Positions 17,435 through 25,640 of a stretch of DNA of 64,000 bases are shown here, in pieces; within the stretch, counting starts at the first letter, position 1; every line of letters starts with the position of its first letter. The stretch comes from Dinoroseobacter sp013215265 (lineage in GTDB: Bacteria > Pseudomonadota > Alphaproteobacteria > Rhodobacterales > Rhodobacteraceae). A model generated the notes under the pieces. The model saw only the letters and a list, made by a program, of their open reading frames with translations. It was not told the DNA's origin and did no database searches. Both the position numbers and the translations under genes were made by a program. Location of the stretch: the NCBI GenBank assembly GCA_963691755.1, contig OY829366.1:1798001-1862000 (forward strand), in the 5' to 3' direction.

Positions 17435-18220
17435 CTAAACCCGCTCCAGAAAGTAGCCCTTACTTTCGCTTTCACCAAGCCACGGGTGCGTTCCGATCCG
17501 GTGCGAGAGCCCGGCGATTGTCCAGCTGTCGCGGATTACATATCCGGCCGCTTTCAATTCGCCTTCGAATTTTTTTCTGTCGCGTATTTGGTAAGGAACG
17601 CGTTTCTTGCCAATCAGCTGAAGCGTTACGATATCTGTGTCATGTCGGGTTGCGACCTTGTTGAGCACGACCCAGCGTGGGCGTTCTGCCATCCGATCCA
17701 GCAGGGTTTCAAACGAGATGTCGATATATTGAAAAAGGCCTGATGCGAGAAGCAGGTCGACCTTTCCGGCATCTCTAAGCGTTTCAACAAACGCGATGTT
17801 TTTTAACACCATCCCACTGTCTTGGGCATGCTTGCCTGCGCGTAACAAAGCGGGCAGATCCCAAATCGCCCAATCGACCCTTTCCAGATCAAGATAAGGT
17901 CCAAACGCATGGTGTTTGGTTCCCACATGGCCGCCTGCATCGAGCAAAGAGATGCGATGCTGTTCGCGGATCAATCTATCCAGCCAGAACATGACAGGAT
18001 AATCCCACCCCAGTACACCCATCATATGGCCCAGCCCGATCTCGACCATATCATCGCTGTCACAGCCGGAACTGGCGTCAGTGGGCAAAGCGGCTTGCGC
18101 AAGCTCTAAGGTGGGGAAGGCCCCCGAAAAGTTTGGCTCGCGATCGACTAAGGCTCTTAAGCGCGTGGCGGCCCCCATTGCATAATACGCACTCGTTTTG
18201 ATTGCTTCTCTGGCGTTCAT
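17435..18220 (-). CDS. TIGR04325-type methyltransferase
   Basis: 261 residues. Opens AREAIKTSAYYAMG, then FSGAFPTLELAQAALP, and DMVEIGLGHMMGVLGWDYPVMFWLDRLI; the central ISLLDAGGHVGTKHHAF is the glycine-rich SAM-binding motif, followed by WAIWDLPALLRAGK and LLLASGLFQYID. These are features of the TIGR04325 putative methyltransferases usually found in surface-polysaccharide clusters; the real substrate is unknown. Here it sits alone, opposite in direction, between hflC-DUF2065 and degP, which are normally near neighbours. Confidence 0.82.
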   Translation of the reverse strand: MNAREAIKTSAYYAMGAATRLRALVDREPNFSGAFPTLELAQAALPTDASSGCDSDDMVEIGLGHMMGVLGWDYPVMFWLDRLIREQHRISLLDAGGHVGTKHHAFGPYLDLERVDWAIWDLPALLRAGKHAQDSGMVLKNIAFVETLRDAGKVDLLLASGLFQYIDISFETLLDRMAERPRWVVLNKVATRHDTDIVTLQLIGKKRVPYQIRDRKKFEGELKAAGYVIRDSWTIAGLSHRIGTHPWLGESESKGYFLERV

Positions 18221-18441
18221 GCTACGCTCCCAAATTGCGCAGGCCCCTGAAGCGGCTAATATGCCTAATTACCGTGCACAAAAAGCGAGGGTTTTATTTT
18301 CGTACTTTTCTCGTTCTTTCGGCGAACAAATCCTTTGTATGTAGGTATTTGTTTCGATTTGGGCTTTTACGGGTGTTGCCAAGCTGGATCGCCCTCAAAG
18401 GCAATTTCACGCGCACGTGACTTGGACGCGAGCCGTATTAC

Positions 18442-18471
18442 CTTGAAACGAGACAGCAGCGAGCGAATATC
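18442..18471 (+). promoter_or_regulatory. Possible heat-shock (RpoH-type) promoter of degP
   Basis: CTTGAA at 18442-18447 and an A/T-rich GAATATC at 18465-18471, spaced about 17 bases. This resembles the CTTG-type -35 of sigma-32 promoters, and degP homologues are commonly heat- or envelope-stress-induced. The -10 match is weak, so this is inference. Confidence 0.35.
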
Positions 18472-18516
18472 TTGGTAACACTTCGACCAGTGACACTCTC
18501 AAGGAGGAACCCGAGC

Positions 18517-20007
18517 GTGACCTCAAAAATCCGCGTACTCGCCCCAATGCGAGAATTAAAAAATTCGAATACAGTGCTCTGGCGTGGCACCGTGGCGTTG
18601 CTGACAGGCTTCAGCCTGTTATTGGCCTCGAGCATAGCCTCAGAGGCGCAATCCCGCCCTGGCACATTTGCAGACCTTGCCGATGAGGTTAGCCCTTCGG
18701 TTGTCAACATCACCACGGCGACTAATGTCGCTGGACCAGCGGGACCGCGTCCTCTGGTACCAGAGGGATCACCTCTTGAAGATTTCTTCAACGATTTCAT
18801 GGACCGCCAAGATCGTGGCGGCGGAGACCGTCCACAACGGCGCAACAACGCGCTCGGCTCGGGCTTCGTGATCTCTGAAGACGGTTTCATCGTGACTAAT
18901 AACCACGTCATCGAACAGGCTGACGAGATCATGATCGAGTTCTTTTCGGGCGAAGAGCTTGAAGCGGTTGTGATCGGTACTGACGCCAATACGGACCTTG
19001 CACTTTTGAAAGTCGAAAGTGAGGAGCCGCTGCCATTCGTTCAGTGGGGCGACAGTGATGTTGCACGCGTTGGTGACTGGGTCATGGCTGTTGGTAACCC
19101 GCTTGGGCAGGGCTTTTCTGTATCCGCCGGGATCGTATCCGCCCGTAACCGGGCCTTGTCAGGTACCTATGACGACTACATTCAAACGGACGCGGCAATC
19201 AACCGAGGCAATTCGGGCGGGCCGCTTTTCAATATGAACGGTGAGGTTATTGGTGTGAACACTGCAATCCTGTCGCCCAATGGCGGATCCATCGGGATCG
19301 GTTTTGCGATGTCGTCCGCAGTGGCCGAGAATGTCATTGGACAGCTCAAAGAGTTCGGCGAAACCCGTCGCGGATGGCTGGGTGTACGCATTCAGGATAT
19401 GAACGACGATATGGCAGAAGCGCTTGGCTTGGCGTCTACGGACGGGGCGTTGGTGACCGACGTTCCTGACGGTCCTGCGATGGAAGCTGGCATGGAAGCT
19501 GGGGATGTGATCCTGACCTTTGACGGTACAGATGTCATCGACACGCGTGAATTGGTGCGTATCGTTGGCAACACACAGGTTGGCAAAACCGTTCGTGTCG
19601 TGGTGTTCCGCGAAGGTGAAACGCAAACTCTGCGGGTGACCTTAGCGCGTCGCGAAGATGCGGAACGTGCTGTACCAGCGTCTGCGGAGCTGGAGCCGAA
19701 AGCACCCATTCAAAAAGAAGTAATGGGCTTGACCCTGTCAGAGCTCACGCCTGAGCTGCGCGAAGAATTGAGCCTCGGCCGTTCGGTTGCAGGATTGGCG
19801 ATCACCGATGTGAACGGGGCAAGCGAGGCTTATGAGAAAGGCCTGCGTCCAGGCGACGTCATAACAGAAGCTGGCCAACGACCTGTCGAAACTGCAGAGG
19901 ATCTGCAGGATCGGATTGAAGCTGCCAGAGATGCTGGGCGTAAGTCGATTTTGCTTCTGATCAGCCGTGCAGGAGACCCGCGTTTCGTGGCGCTCAGCTT
20001 GCAATAG
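18517..20007 (+). CDS. Periplasmic serine protease, DegP/MucD (Do) family
   Basis: 496 residues. I start at the GTG at 18517 because a perfect AAGGAGG (18501-18507) lies nine bases upstream; the open frame extends to a TTG at 18472 without one. A signal peptide spans about residues 20-44 (ending SEAQS). Trypsin-like domain with His130 (NNHV), Asp160 (ANTDLAL) and Ser233 (RGNSGGPL), all intact. Two PDZ domains follow (GWLGV onward, and from MGLTLSEL). It degrades and refolds damaged envelope proteins. Ends in a strong terminator. Confidence 0.93.
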   Translation: MTSKIRVLAPMRELKNSNTVLWRGTVALLTGFSLLLASSIASEAQSRPGTFADLADEVSPSVVNITTATNVAGPAGPRPLVPEGSPLEDFFNDFMDRQDRGGGDRPQRRNNALGSGFVISEDGFIVTNNHVIEQADEIMIEFFSGEELEAVVIGTDANTDLALLKVESEEPLPFVQWGDSDVARVGDWVMAVGNPLGQGFSVSAGIVSARNRALSGTYDDYIQTDAAINRGNSGGPLFNMNGEVIGVNTAILSPNGGSIGIGFAMSSAVAENVIGQLKEFGETRRGWLGVRIQDMNDDMAEALGLASTDGALVTDVPDGPAMEAGMEAGDVILTFDGTDVIDTRELVRIVGNTQVGKTVRVVVFREGETQTLRVTLARREDAERAVPASAELEPKAPIQKEVMGLTLSELTPELREELSLGRSVAGLAITDVNGASEAYEKGLRPGDVITEAGQRPVETAEDLQDRIEAARDAGRKSILLLISRAGDPRFVALSLQ

Positions 20008-20030
20008 ATTAACCAAACTATTTGATTAAG

Positions 20031-20066
20031 GGGGCGTGCCGGGTGATCGGCGCGCCCCATTTTGGT
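20031..20066 (+). terminator. Rho-independent terminator of degP
   Basis: GGGGCGTGCCG (20031-20041), six-base loop, CGGCGCGCCCC (20048-20058), then ATTTTGGTT. Eleven-base stem with a single T-G wobble, 24 bases after the degP stop. Confidence 0.8.
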
Positions 20067-20180
20067 TGTTGGGCAGTAATGAAACTTGAGATGAACGACC
20101 AATCCACCGGTTGGTATCCAGCTTTGTAGGGGCCTAATTAGCGCCACGCCGAAATCGTGTTTTGCCATGCGACGTCGTAC

Positions 20181-20732
20181 TTACCCCTGATCCAATTGAT
20201 CGGGATCTACGGGCACAAGGCCCAGTCTGCGTGCCGCCGCAAGCGACAGCAAAGAACTGTCGAGACCTTGCTGCATTTGATAGCGCCGGATCGCACGGCG
20301 TGTAGCGCGATCCATCTCGCCAGAAACAAATACGGAATAGAGGCCGCGAACCTGAAGCGCACGCTGCAAAGATGCTACAAAGTCACGTGTTAGAACTTCG
20401 GGGCAGGGGGTTTCAAACCATATTTCCTGCCGCTCTCGTGTGATGCGTTGTTGCGTTTCCGTTTTGTAGACGGCGGGTTCCAGAACAGCGCCGGTCGTTG
20501 TGATCACCGCGGGTTGGATCATGACTTGTTCGGTCACAGTTTCGATTTGCGCAGGCGTCACGTCGCGCCCCCAACAGCTTTCCGGATCTGCGCCTGGTGG
20601 CCCATCGGCAGCGCGCAGAACCTGGGGCTCAGGTTCGATCAGTCGCGACACAACGGGCGTGTCCAAGGCGCTTTCACACCCTGTCACGCTCAGCACAGCG
20701 ATCGCTGTTACCATCAAGAACTTAGTATGCAC
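20181..20732 (-). CDS. Lipoprotein with a C-terminal peptidoglycan-binding-like domain
   Basis: 183 residues. Lipobox LSVTGC (14-19) marks Cys19 for lipidation. Residues 50-110 contain a conserved SCWGRD and a repetitive V/T/E-rich stretch (IETVTEQVMIQPAVITT). The C-terminus (LQRALQVRGLYSVFVSGEMDRATRRAIRRYQMQQGL) matches the three-helix PG_binding_1 fold: LQ-x-L-x-x-x-G, then G-x-x-D-x-x-T-x-x-A-I-x-x-Y-Q. Probably anchored in the outer membrane and bound to the wall. Function otherwise unknown. Convergent with degP. Confidence 0.78.
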   Translation of the reverse strand: MHTKFLMVTAIAVLSVTGCESALDTPVVSRLIEPEPQVLRAADGPPGADPESCWGRDVTPAQIETVTEQVMIQPAVITTTGAVLEPAVYKTETQQRITRERQEIWFETPCPEVLTRDFVASLQRALQVRGLYSVFVSGEMDRATRRAIRRYQMQQGLDSSLLSLAAARRLGLVPVDPDQLDQG

Positions 20733-20896
20733 TGCTCTGCCTATTTTGCGGCATGGCCGGCTTTAGCCGACCCGTTAACGCGCATTTTACCGCAATTCTG
20801 CCCCAGCTGTCACCCACCCGTGCGCGTGGGCTTCCCATCCGTGACATTACGCACTACATCGCCTCGGGACTGAGACTTTCTTGAAGGATTTCTGGC

Positions 20897-21220
20897 ATGG
20901 CCAAGATCACCTATATCGAACACAACGGCACCGAGCACGTGGTCGACGTTGCCAATGGCCTGACCGTTATGGAAGGCGCGCGCGACAATGGCATTCCCGG
21001 CATCGAGGCTGATTGCGGCGGCGCCTGCGCATGCTCGACCTGTCACGTATATGTGGCCCCTGACTGGGTTGAGAAGTTGCCCACCAAAGAAAGCATGGAA
21101 GAAGACATGCTGGATTTCGCATTTGAGCCTGATGAAACACGCTCGCGCCTGACCTGCCAACTCAAGGTCAGCGATGCGTTGGACGGCCTCATCGTGCAAA
21201 TGCCCGAAAAGCAGATCTGA
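20897..21220 (+). CDS. [2Fe-2S] ferredoxin, adrenodoxin type
   Basis: 107 residues. Cluster ligands in CGGACACSTC (C-x5-C-x2-C, about 39-48) and the last cysteine in RLTCQL (about 85), the adrenodoxin/Isc-Fdx spacing. ATTYIEHNGTEHVVDV-like start (ITYIEHNGTEHVVDV) is the usual beta-grasp N-terminus. Likely an electron carrier for a monooxygenase or Fe-S assembly; no isc/suf genes are in the window. Its stop overlaps the next start (TGATG), so it is coupled to the VCBS-like protein gene. Confidence 0.94.
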   Translation: MAKITYIEHNGTEHVVDVANGLTVMEGARDNGIPGIEADCGGACACSTCHVYVAPDWVEKLPTKESMEEDMLDFAFEPDETRSRLTCQLKVSDALDGLIVQMPEKQI

Positions 21221-21915
21221 TGCGCTTTGCGGCGTTGATCCTGACGGCCCTGCTTTGGCCAATGGTCAGCGCGGCACAAAGCATCATTGCCGCAAGATAT
21301 ACCGATCCGACGGATCGATATCCGCACGGTGTTTTGGGTGACACACTTGAATGGGGTGCGCTTGAACTGACCCTATCAAACGGCTCGAAACGCAGGATCG
21401 TATTGCCCCGGGACCGAGTTTTTGAGGACCTTGAACCGCGTCTGGCTGATGTTGATCTCGATGGCGATCTGGAGGTGATCTCGATTGAGAGCCATCAGCT
21501 TCAGGGCGCTCGCCTCGCCATATATGACGCAAGCGGCTTAGTTGCCGCCAACCCGTATATCGGTACAAGGTTTCGCTGGCTTGCGCCCGTTGCGATTGCA
21601 GATCTGGATGAAGATGGTGCGATCGAGATCGCCTATGTTGATCGTCCGCATCTGGCCAAAATCTTACGCGTCTGGCGTTTCAGCGATAGCCGTTTGTTCC
21701 AAGTAGCCAGCTTGCAAGGCGTCAACAATCACAAAATCGGTGAAGACTTTATTTCGGGTGGTCTGCGCGACTGTGGCGCGGGTCCCGAAATGGTTGTGGC
21801 CTCGCGGAACTGGGGATCAATCGTTTCGGTAAAGTTGAACGCAGCTGAGCTGGTCGCGCGCGAATTGGGAACCTTTGAGGGGCCCCAAAGTTTTACAACG
21901 GCCTTGGCATGTTAG
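21220..21915 (+). CDS. Secreted VCBS/FG-GAP-repeat-like protein
   Basis: 231 residues. Signal peptide about 1-19 (MRFAALILTALLWPMVSAAQ). Two calcium-type repeats: LADVDLDGDLEVISIE (about 74-89) and IADLDEDGAIEIAYVDR (about 126-142), both D-x-D-x-D/E-G. Between and after them are beta-rich stretches (RLAIYD, RVWRF). Function unknown; probably periplasmic. Overlaps the ferredoxin gene by one base and the following small gene by seven, so three genes are one transcript. Confidence 0.8.
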   Translation: MRFAALILTALLWPMVSAAQSIIAARYTDPTDRYPHGVLGDTLEWGALELTLSNGSKRRIVLPRDRVFEDLEPRLADVDLDGDLEVISIESHQLQGARLAIYDASGLVAANPYIGTRFRWLAPVAIADLDEDGAIEIAYVDRPHLAKILRVWRFSDSRLFQVASLQGVNNHKIGEDFISGGLRDCGAGPEMVVASRNWGSIVSVKLNAAELVARELGTFEGPQSFTTALAC

Positions 21916-22307
21916 TAGTCCGGATCTGGCTATGTCTGGCGCTCACATTGCAACCGGCGGTTGCCATGGAATTGATTGCGCCTGAGCAGTTTCTCGATAA
22001 AGCGGCGGGACGGACGCTGACCTTCCGTACGGAGCCTTCGGGCCAGCTTGTCGGCGTGGAACAATTTCTCAGCCGAGTTCTGAGTGTTTGGACACGTGCT
22101 GACGGCACCTGTACATATGGCGTCATAACTGTGCGCGATGGACAACTGTGCTTTGTGTATGACGACGATCCTGACGTGTCACATTGCTGGTACACCTTCA
22201 TTGATGATGACGGCTTGTTGGTCGGAATGCCGTCAGACATGGAAGTCCAACGCGTCACTAAGATCACTGAAACCCCCGTGGGATGCAGGGACGTACCGCT
22301 TTCTTAG
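21909..22307 (+). CDS. Small secreted cysteine-conserved protein, paralogue A
   Basis: 132 residues, signal peptide about 1-19 (ending QPAVAM). Mature part has four cysteines in the order GTCTYG, QLCFVYD, HCWYTF, VGC. It is clearly homologous to the protein at 25185-25589: both share EQF/EEF, A-x-G-[RK]-T-L-x-F, G-x-E-[QE], V-x-W, G-x-C-x-YG, CFVY and CW-x-F at matching spacings. Two disulfides are likely. No function known to me. It ends within the purD stop region (stops interlock in TTAG, 22304-22307). Confidence 0.75.
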   Translation: MLVVRIWLCLALTLQPAVAMELIAPEQFLDKAAGRTLTFRTEPSGQLVGVEQFLSRVLSVWTRADGTCTYGVITVRDGQLCFVYDDDPDVSHCWYTFIDDDGLLVGMPSDMEVQRVTKITETPVGCRDVPLS

Positions 22308-23566
22308 AGAGCGCGCCAACCAATGTCGCGACGCACGAACCCTTCGGGCCAATCAATTCTATCAACCATCGCGTAGGCGTGTTTTTGGGCTTCTGATAGC
22401 GTATTGCCGCGCGCGGTTACCGTTAGTACGCGCCCCCCCGCGGCAACGACCTGACCGTCAGATTTTGCCGTTCCTGCATGGAAAACCATATTCTTGCTGT
22501 TTTCGGGCAAGGCGTCGAGGCCACTGATCACGGACCCTTTTTCGTATGATCCGGGGTATCCATTTGCGGCGTAGACTACACAAAGCGCGTGATCATCCGC
22601 CCATTGGACTTTTGCGTCTTCAAGTCGGCCTTCGGCAGCTGCAAGCATCAAGTCCAATGCTTGAGCGCCAAGTCGCATCATCAGGACCTGACATTCCGGG
22701 TCACCGAAACGGACGTTATACTCCACGAGGCGCGGAGCGCCGTCTTTGATCATAAGCCCAGCATAAAGGACACCGCGATATGGCGTTCCGCGTTTAGCCA
22801 TTTCACGCAGCGTTGGATAGATGATCTCGTCCATAGTGCGCTGCGCAATTGCATCGGTCAGAACAGGGGCAGGGGAATAGGCGCCCATGCCGCCTGTATT
22901 CGGTCCTGTATCACCTTCGCCCACGCGTTTGTGGTCCTGTGCTGTGCCAATTGGCAGGGCGACTTCGCCATCGCAAAGCACGAAAAACGACGCCTCTTCT
23001 CCCTCCATGAATTCCTCAATGACGACTTCAGCACCTGCGCTGCCAAACGCTCCGCCGAACATGTCTTCGATCGCCGTAAGCGCCTCGGCCTCGGTCATTG
23101 CCACCACAACACCTTTGCCCGCGGCCAGGCCGTCCGCCTTTACAACGATTGGGGTACCTTGAGACCGGATATAAGAGGCAGCAGACGTTGCATCGGTGAA
23201 ACGCGCCCATCGAGCGGTTGGTGCATGCGCGGCATCACAAACTTCCTTGGTGAAGGTTTTGGAGGCTTCCAATTGCGCCGCAGCTGCACTGGGACCAAAG
23301 ACGAGGATCCCTGCGTCGCGCAAGGCGTCCGATACACCAGCAGCAAGCGGGGCTTCGGGACCAACTATCACGAAATCTACGGCTTTCTCGACGGCGAATT
23401 CAGCCACGGCTGCAGCATCCGTAATGTCGATTGACGCGCATTCCGCGATTTGCGCCATACCCGCATTGCCAGGCGCAACAATGAGCCGGTCACATTTCGG
23501 GTTCTGTGCAGCAGCCCAGGCCAGAGAATGTTCGCGGCCACCGCCGCCAAGGATTAGGATATTCAT
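22304..23566 (-). CDS. purD: Phosphoribosylamine-glycine ligase
   Basis: 420 residues, ATP-grasp enzyme joining phosphoribosylamine and glycine in purine synthesis. Start at the ATG at 23566 (MNILILGGGGREHSLAW, the family N-terminus). VIVGPEAPLAAG, KADGLAAGKGVVVA (ATP-binding), EEFMEGEEASFF, DHKRVGEGDTGPNTGGMGAYSPAP and VLYAGLMI, EYNVRFGDPECQ are all present. Divergent from xseA by 68 bases, and convergent with the small secreted gene, sharing stop-codon bases. Confidence 0.97.
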   Translation of the reverse strand: MNILILGGGGREHSLAWAAAQNPKCDRLIVAPGNAGMAQIAECASIDITDAAAVAEFAVEKAVDFVIVGPEAPLAAGVSDALRDAGILVFGPSAAAAQLEASKTFTKEVCDAAHAPTARWARFTDATSAASYIRSQGTPIVVKADGLAAGKGVVVAMTEAEALTAIEDMFGGAFGSAGAEVVIEEFMEGEEASFFVLCDGEVALPIGTAQDHKRVGEGDTGPNTGGMGAYSPAPVLTDAIAQRTMDEIIYPTLREMAKRGTPYRGVLYAGLMIKDGAPRLVEYNVRFGDPECQVLMMRLGAQALDLMLAAAEGRLEDAKVQWADDHALCVVYAANGYPGSYEKGSVISGLDALPENSKNMVFHAGTAKSDGQVVAAGGRVLTVTARGNTLSEAQKHAYAMVDRIDWPEGFVRRDIGWRAL

Positions 23567-23634
23567 GAATGGCCCCTTGGATCGCTTTTGCTGGCGTTCT
23601 AGGCTTGGACGCAAGACAACACAACCGAGGCCAG

Positions 23635-25188
23635 ATGTCTGATCTGATCGATGACGACAGCCCCGCTCGGGGCAACGCGCATGAGTTTACCGTGGCGGAG
23701 ATATCAGGCGCTGTGAAACGTGCGCTTGAAGGCGAATTTGGACGCGTGCGCGTGCGCGGCGAGGTGGGGCGAACAATGTTGGCACGCTCAGGACATCTCT
23801 ATTTCGATCTGAAAGATGATCGCGCCGTTCTGGCCTCGGTCAGTTGGAAAGGCACAGTTTCACGCATGAAAGTGCGCCCGGAGGAAGGGATGGAGGTCGT
23901 TGCGACAGGCCGCCTGACCACCTTTCCAGGTCAATCCAAGTATCAACTGATTGTTGAGGAAGTTGCCCCTGCAGGTGTTGGGGCACTGATGGCGATGCTG
24001 GAAAAGCGCAAGGCGCAACTGGCTGCCGAGGGTCTGTTTGCGGCGGAGCGAAAGCAAAAACTGCCTTATCTTCCACAGGTGATTGGCGTGGTAACATCGC
24101 CCCAAGGCGCCGTGATACGCGATATTCTCCACCGGTTAAGAGACCGTTTTCCACGCGAAGTGATCGTCTGGCCAGTCGCTGTGCAAGGAGATGCCTGTGC
24201 GCCGCAGGTTACAAATGCCATCCGCGGATTTAACGCGATGCAACCGGGTGGTCCCGCGCCAAAACCAGATTTGCTGATTGTCGCGCGGGGCGGTGGATCC
24301 CTGGAAGATCTTTGGGGGTTCAACGAAGAGAGCGTGGTACGCGCCGCTGCTGAAAGTGACATTCCGTTGATTTCGGCAGTTGGGCATGAAACGGACACTA
24401 CTCTGATTGATTATGCGTCCGACCGGCGCGCCCCAACCCCGACCGCTGCAGCAGAACTTGCGGTGCCGGTCCGACTTGATTTGCTTGCGACGACTGAAGC
24501 CTATGGCGCGCGCTTGACGCGAGCTTCCGGTCAAGCGGTGCAGCAGCGACGCCAACGCTTGCGGGATCTGTCACGTGCCTTGCCCCGCGTTGAAGAACTT
24601 GTAGAACGTCCCGCCCAAAAGCTCGATGATCTAACCGGTAGGCTGGAACGGGCCTTGATTTCCAGAATTGAGCGTCGGCGTGATCGTTTTCATGGGGTGT
24701 CCGCGCGTCTTGGACCGAAGGTTCTGAACCGCATGCTACGCGATCGTAAGGATCGCTTGGTGCAAAACGGTGCGAGACTCGCGGCGGGTCTGCGGGGGCC
24801 GTTGCGAGCGGCTTCGCGTGAGCTTGGAAAACTGGACCGACGTTTGTCGATAGACCTTGTCAGCCGGGCTATGGTCAAAGCGCAAAAGGGCTACGCTTTA
24901 TTGCCCATCCGATTAGCCTCGGCGGGCAGTAGGCAGACCATCGCTTGGAGAGAGCGATTGATTGCGCTTGATAGAATGCGCCAGACCTTGGGCTACAGAG
25001 AAACACTGGCCCGCGGTTATGCTGTTATTCGCGATGGGTCTGGAGCGGTAGTGACATCCAAAGCACGTGCACAAACCGCTGCGGGGCTAGAAATAGAGTT
25101 CGAGGATGGTCGTTTGGCAATGGGCGGCGGTTCTGCCCCTGCTCGAAAAGACAAACCAAAACCGCCAGATCAGGGCTCACTGTTTTAG
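23635..25188 (+). CDS. xseA: Exodeoxyribonuclease VII large subunit
   Basis: 517 residues from the ATG at 23635 (MSDLIDDDSPARGN); the longer frame overlaps the purD start region. N-terminal OB fold (FTVAEISGAVKRALEGEFGRVRVRGEV), then the catalytic domain: GVVTSPQGAVIRDI, ARGGGSLEDLWGFNEE, ISAVGHETDTTLIDY with the DxxADxRAPTPTAAAEL segment. The long coiled coil follows and the C-terminal LARGYAVIRD is typical. XseB is not in the window. The stop interlocks with the convergent paralogue-B gene (TTAG, 25185-25188). Confidence 0.96.
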   Translation: MSDLIDDDSPARGNAHEFTVAEISGAVKRALEGEFGRVRVRGEVGRTMLARSGHLYFDLKDDRAVLASVSWKGTVSRMKVRPEEGMEVVATGRLTTFPGQSKYQLIVEEVAPAGVGALMAMLEKRKAQLAAEGLFAAERKQKLPYLPQVIGVVTSPQGAVIRDILHRLRDRFPREVIVWPVAVQGDACAPQVTNAIRGFNAMQPGGPAPKPDLLIVARGGGSLEDLWGFNEESVVRAAAESDIPLISAVGHETDTTLIDYASDRRAPTPTAAAELAVPVRLDLLATTEAYGARLTRASGQAVQQRRQRLRDLSRALPRVEELVERPAQKLDDLTGRLERALISRIERRRDRFHGVSARLGPKVLNRMLRDRKDRLVQNGARLAAGLRGPLRAASRELGKLDRRLSIDLVSRAMVKAQKGYALLPIRLASAGSRQTIAWRERLIALDRMRQTLGYRETLARGYAVIRDGSGAVVTSKARAQTAAGLEIEFEDGRLAMGGGSAPARKDKPKPPDQGSLF

Positions 25189-25589
25189 ACGCCGACGTCT
25201 GGGCCTTGGCATTCCAAGGGTCCGCGGCTTTCTCCCATTAGTGTCAAATCATCTTCTGGTGCCGCACCAAGAACGCGTGCTTGTATGTCACCGTTTTCTC
25301 GAAAAAATGACCAACAAATCGGCTCGTTAGGGCGAAACTCATAGACAAAGCAGATTGATTGGTCCGGACCGGGCATCCACCGTCCATATTGGCATTCACC
25401 ATTCAGAAAGCTCCAGATAACACTGCGGTCGCGTCTGTATTCTTCAGCGCCATAAGGATTTCCATGGCGCGAGAAGAAGAGCGTTTTACCAGTGGCAAGG
25501 GCGTCGAACTCTTCTGCGCTTAAAACGTCGTCGCTTCCAAGGCTCGGGCTGGCATAAAAGAAGAAAAGTAAAAGAGGAAACCATCGCAT
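25185..25589 (-). CDS. Small secreted cysteine-conserved protein, paralogue B
   Basis: 134 residues, signal peptide about 1-18 (MRWFPLLLFFFYASPSLG). Four cysteines in the same framework as paralogue A: GECQYG, SICFVYE, ICWSFF and LEC, with EEFDALATGKTLFFS and GAEEY matching EQFLDKAAGRTLTFR and GVEQF. Function unknown, likely periplasmic and disulfide-bonded. 52 bases lie between its start and the stop of the minus-strand alkB-like gene upstream, so cotranscription with that gene is plausible. Confidence 0.75.
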   Translation of the reverse strand: MRWFPLLLFFFYASPSLGSDDVLSAEEFDALATGKTLFFSRHGNPYGAEEYRRDRSVIWSFLNGECQYGRWMPGPDQSICFVYEFRPNEPICWSFFRENGDIQARVLGAAPEDDLTLMGESRGPLECQGPDVGV

Positions 25590-25640
25590 TGCATTACTTT
25601 TGCGTTGCGGTGGGAAAGACGCAAGGGGTGTCGAGCAGTC

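Noticed and set aside
22589..23434. 281-codon plus-strand open frame
   Set aside because: It runs antisense to purD, whose motifs are intact; it has no family resemblance.
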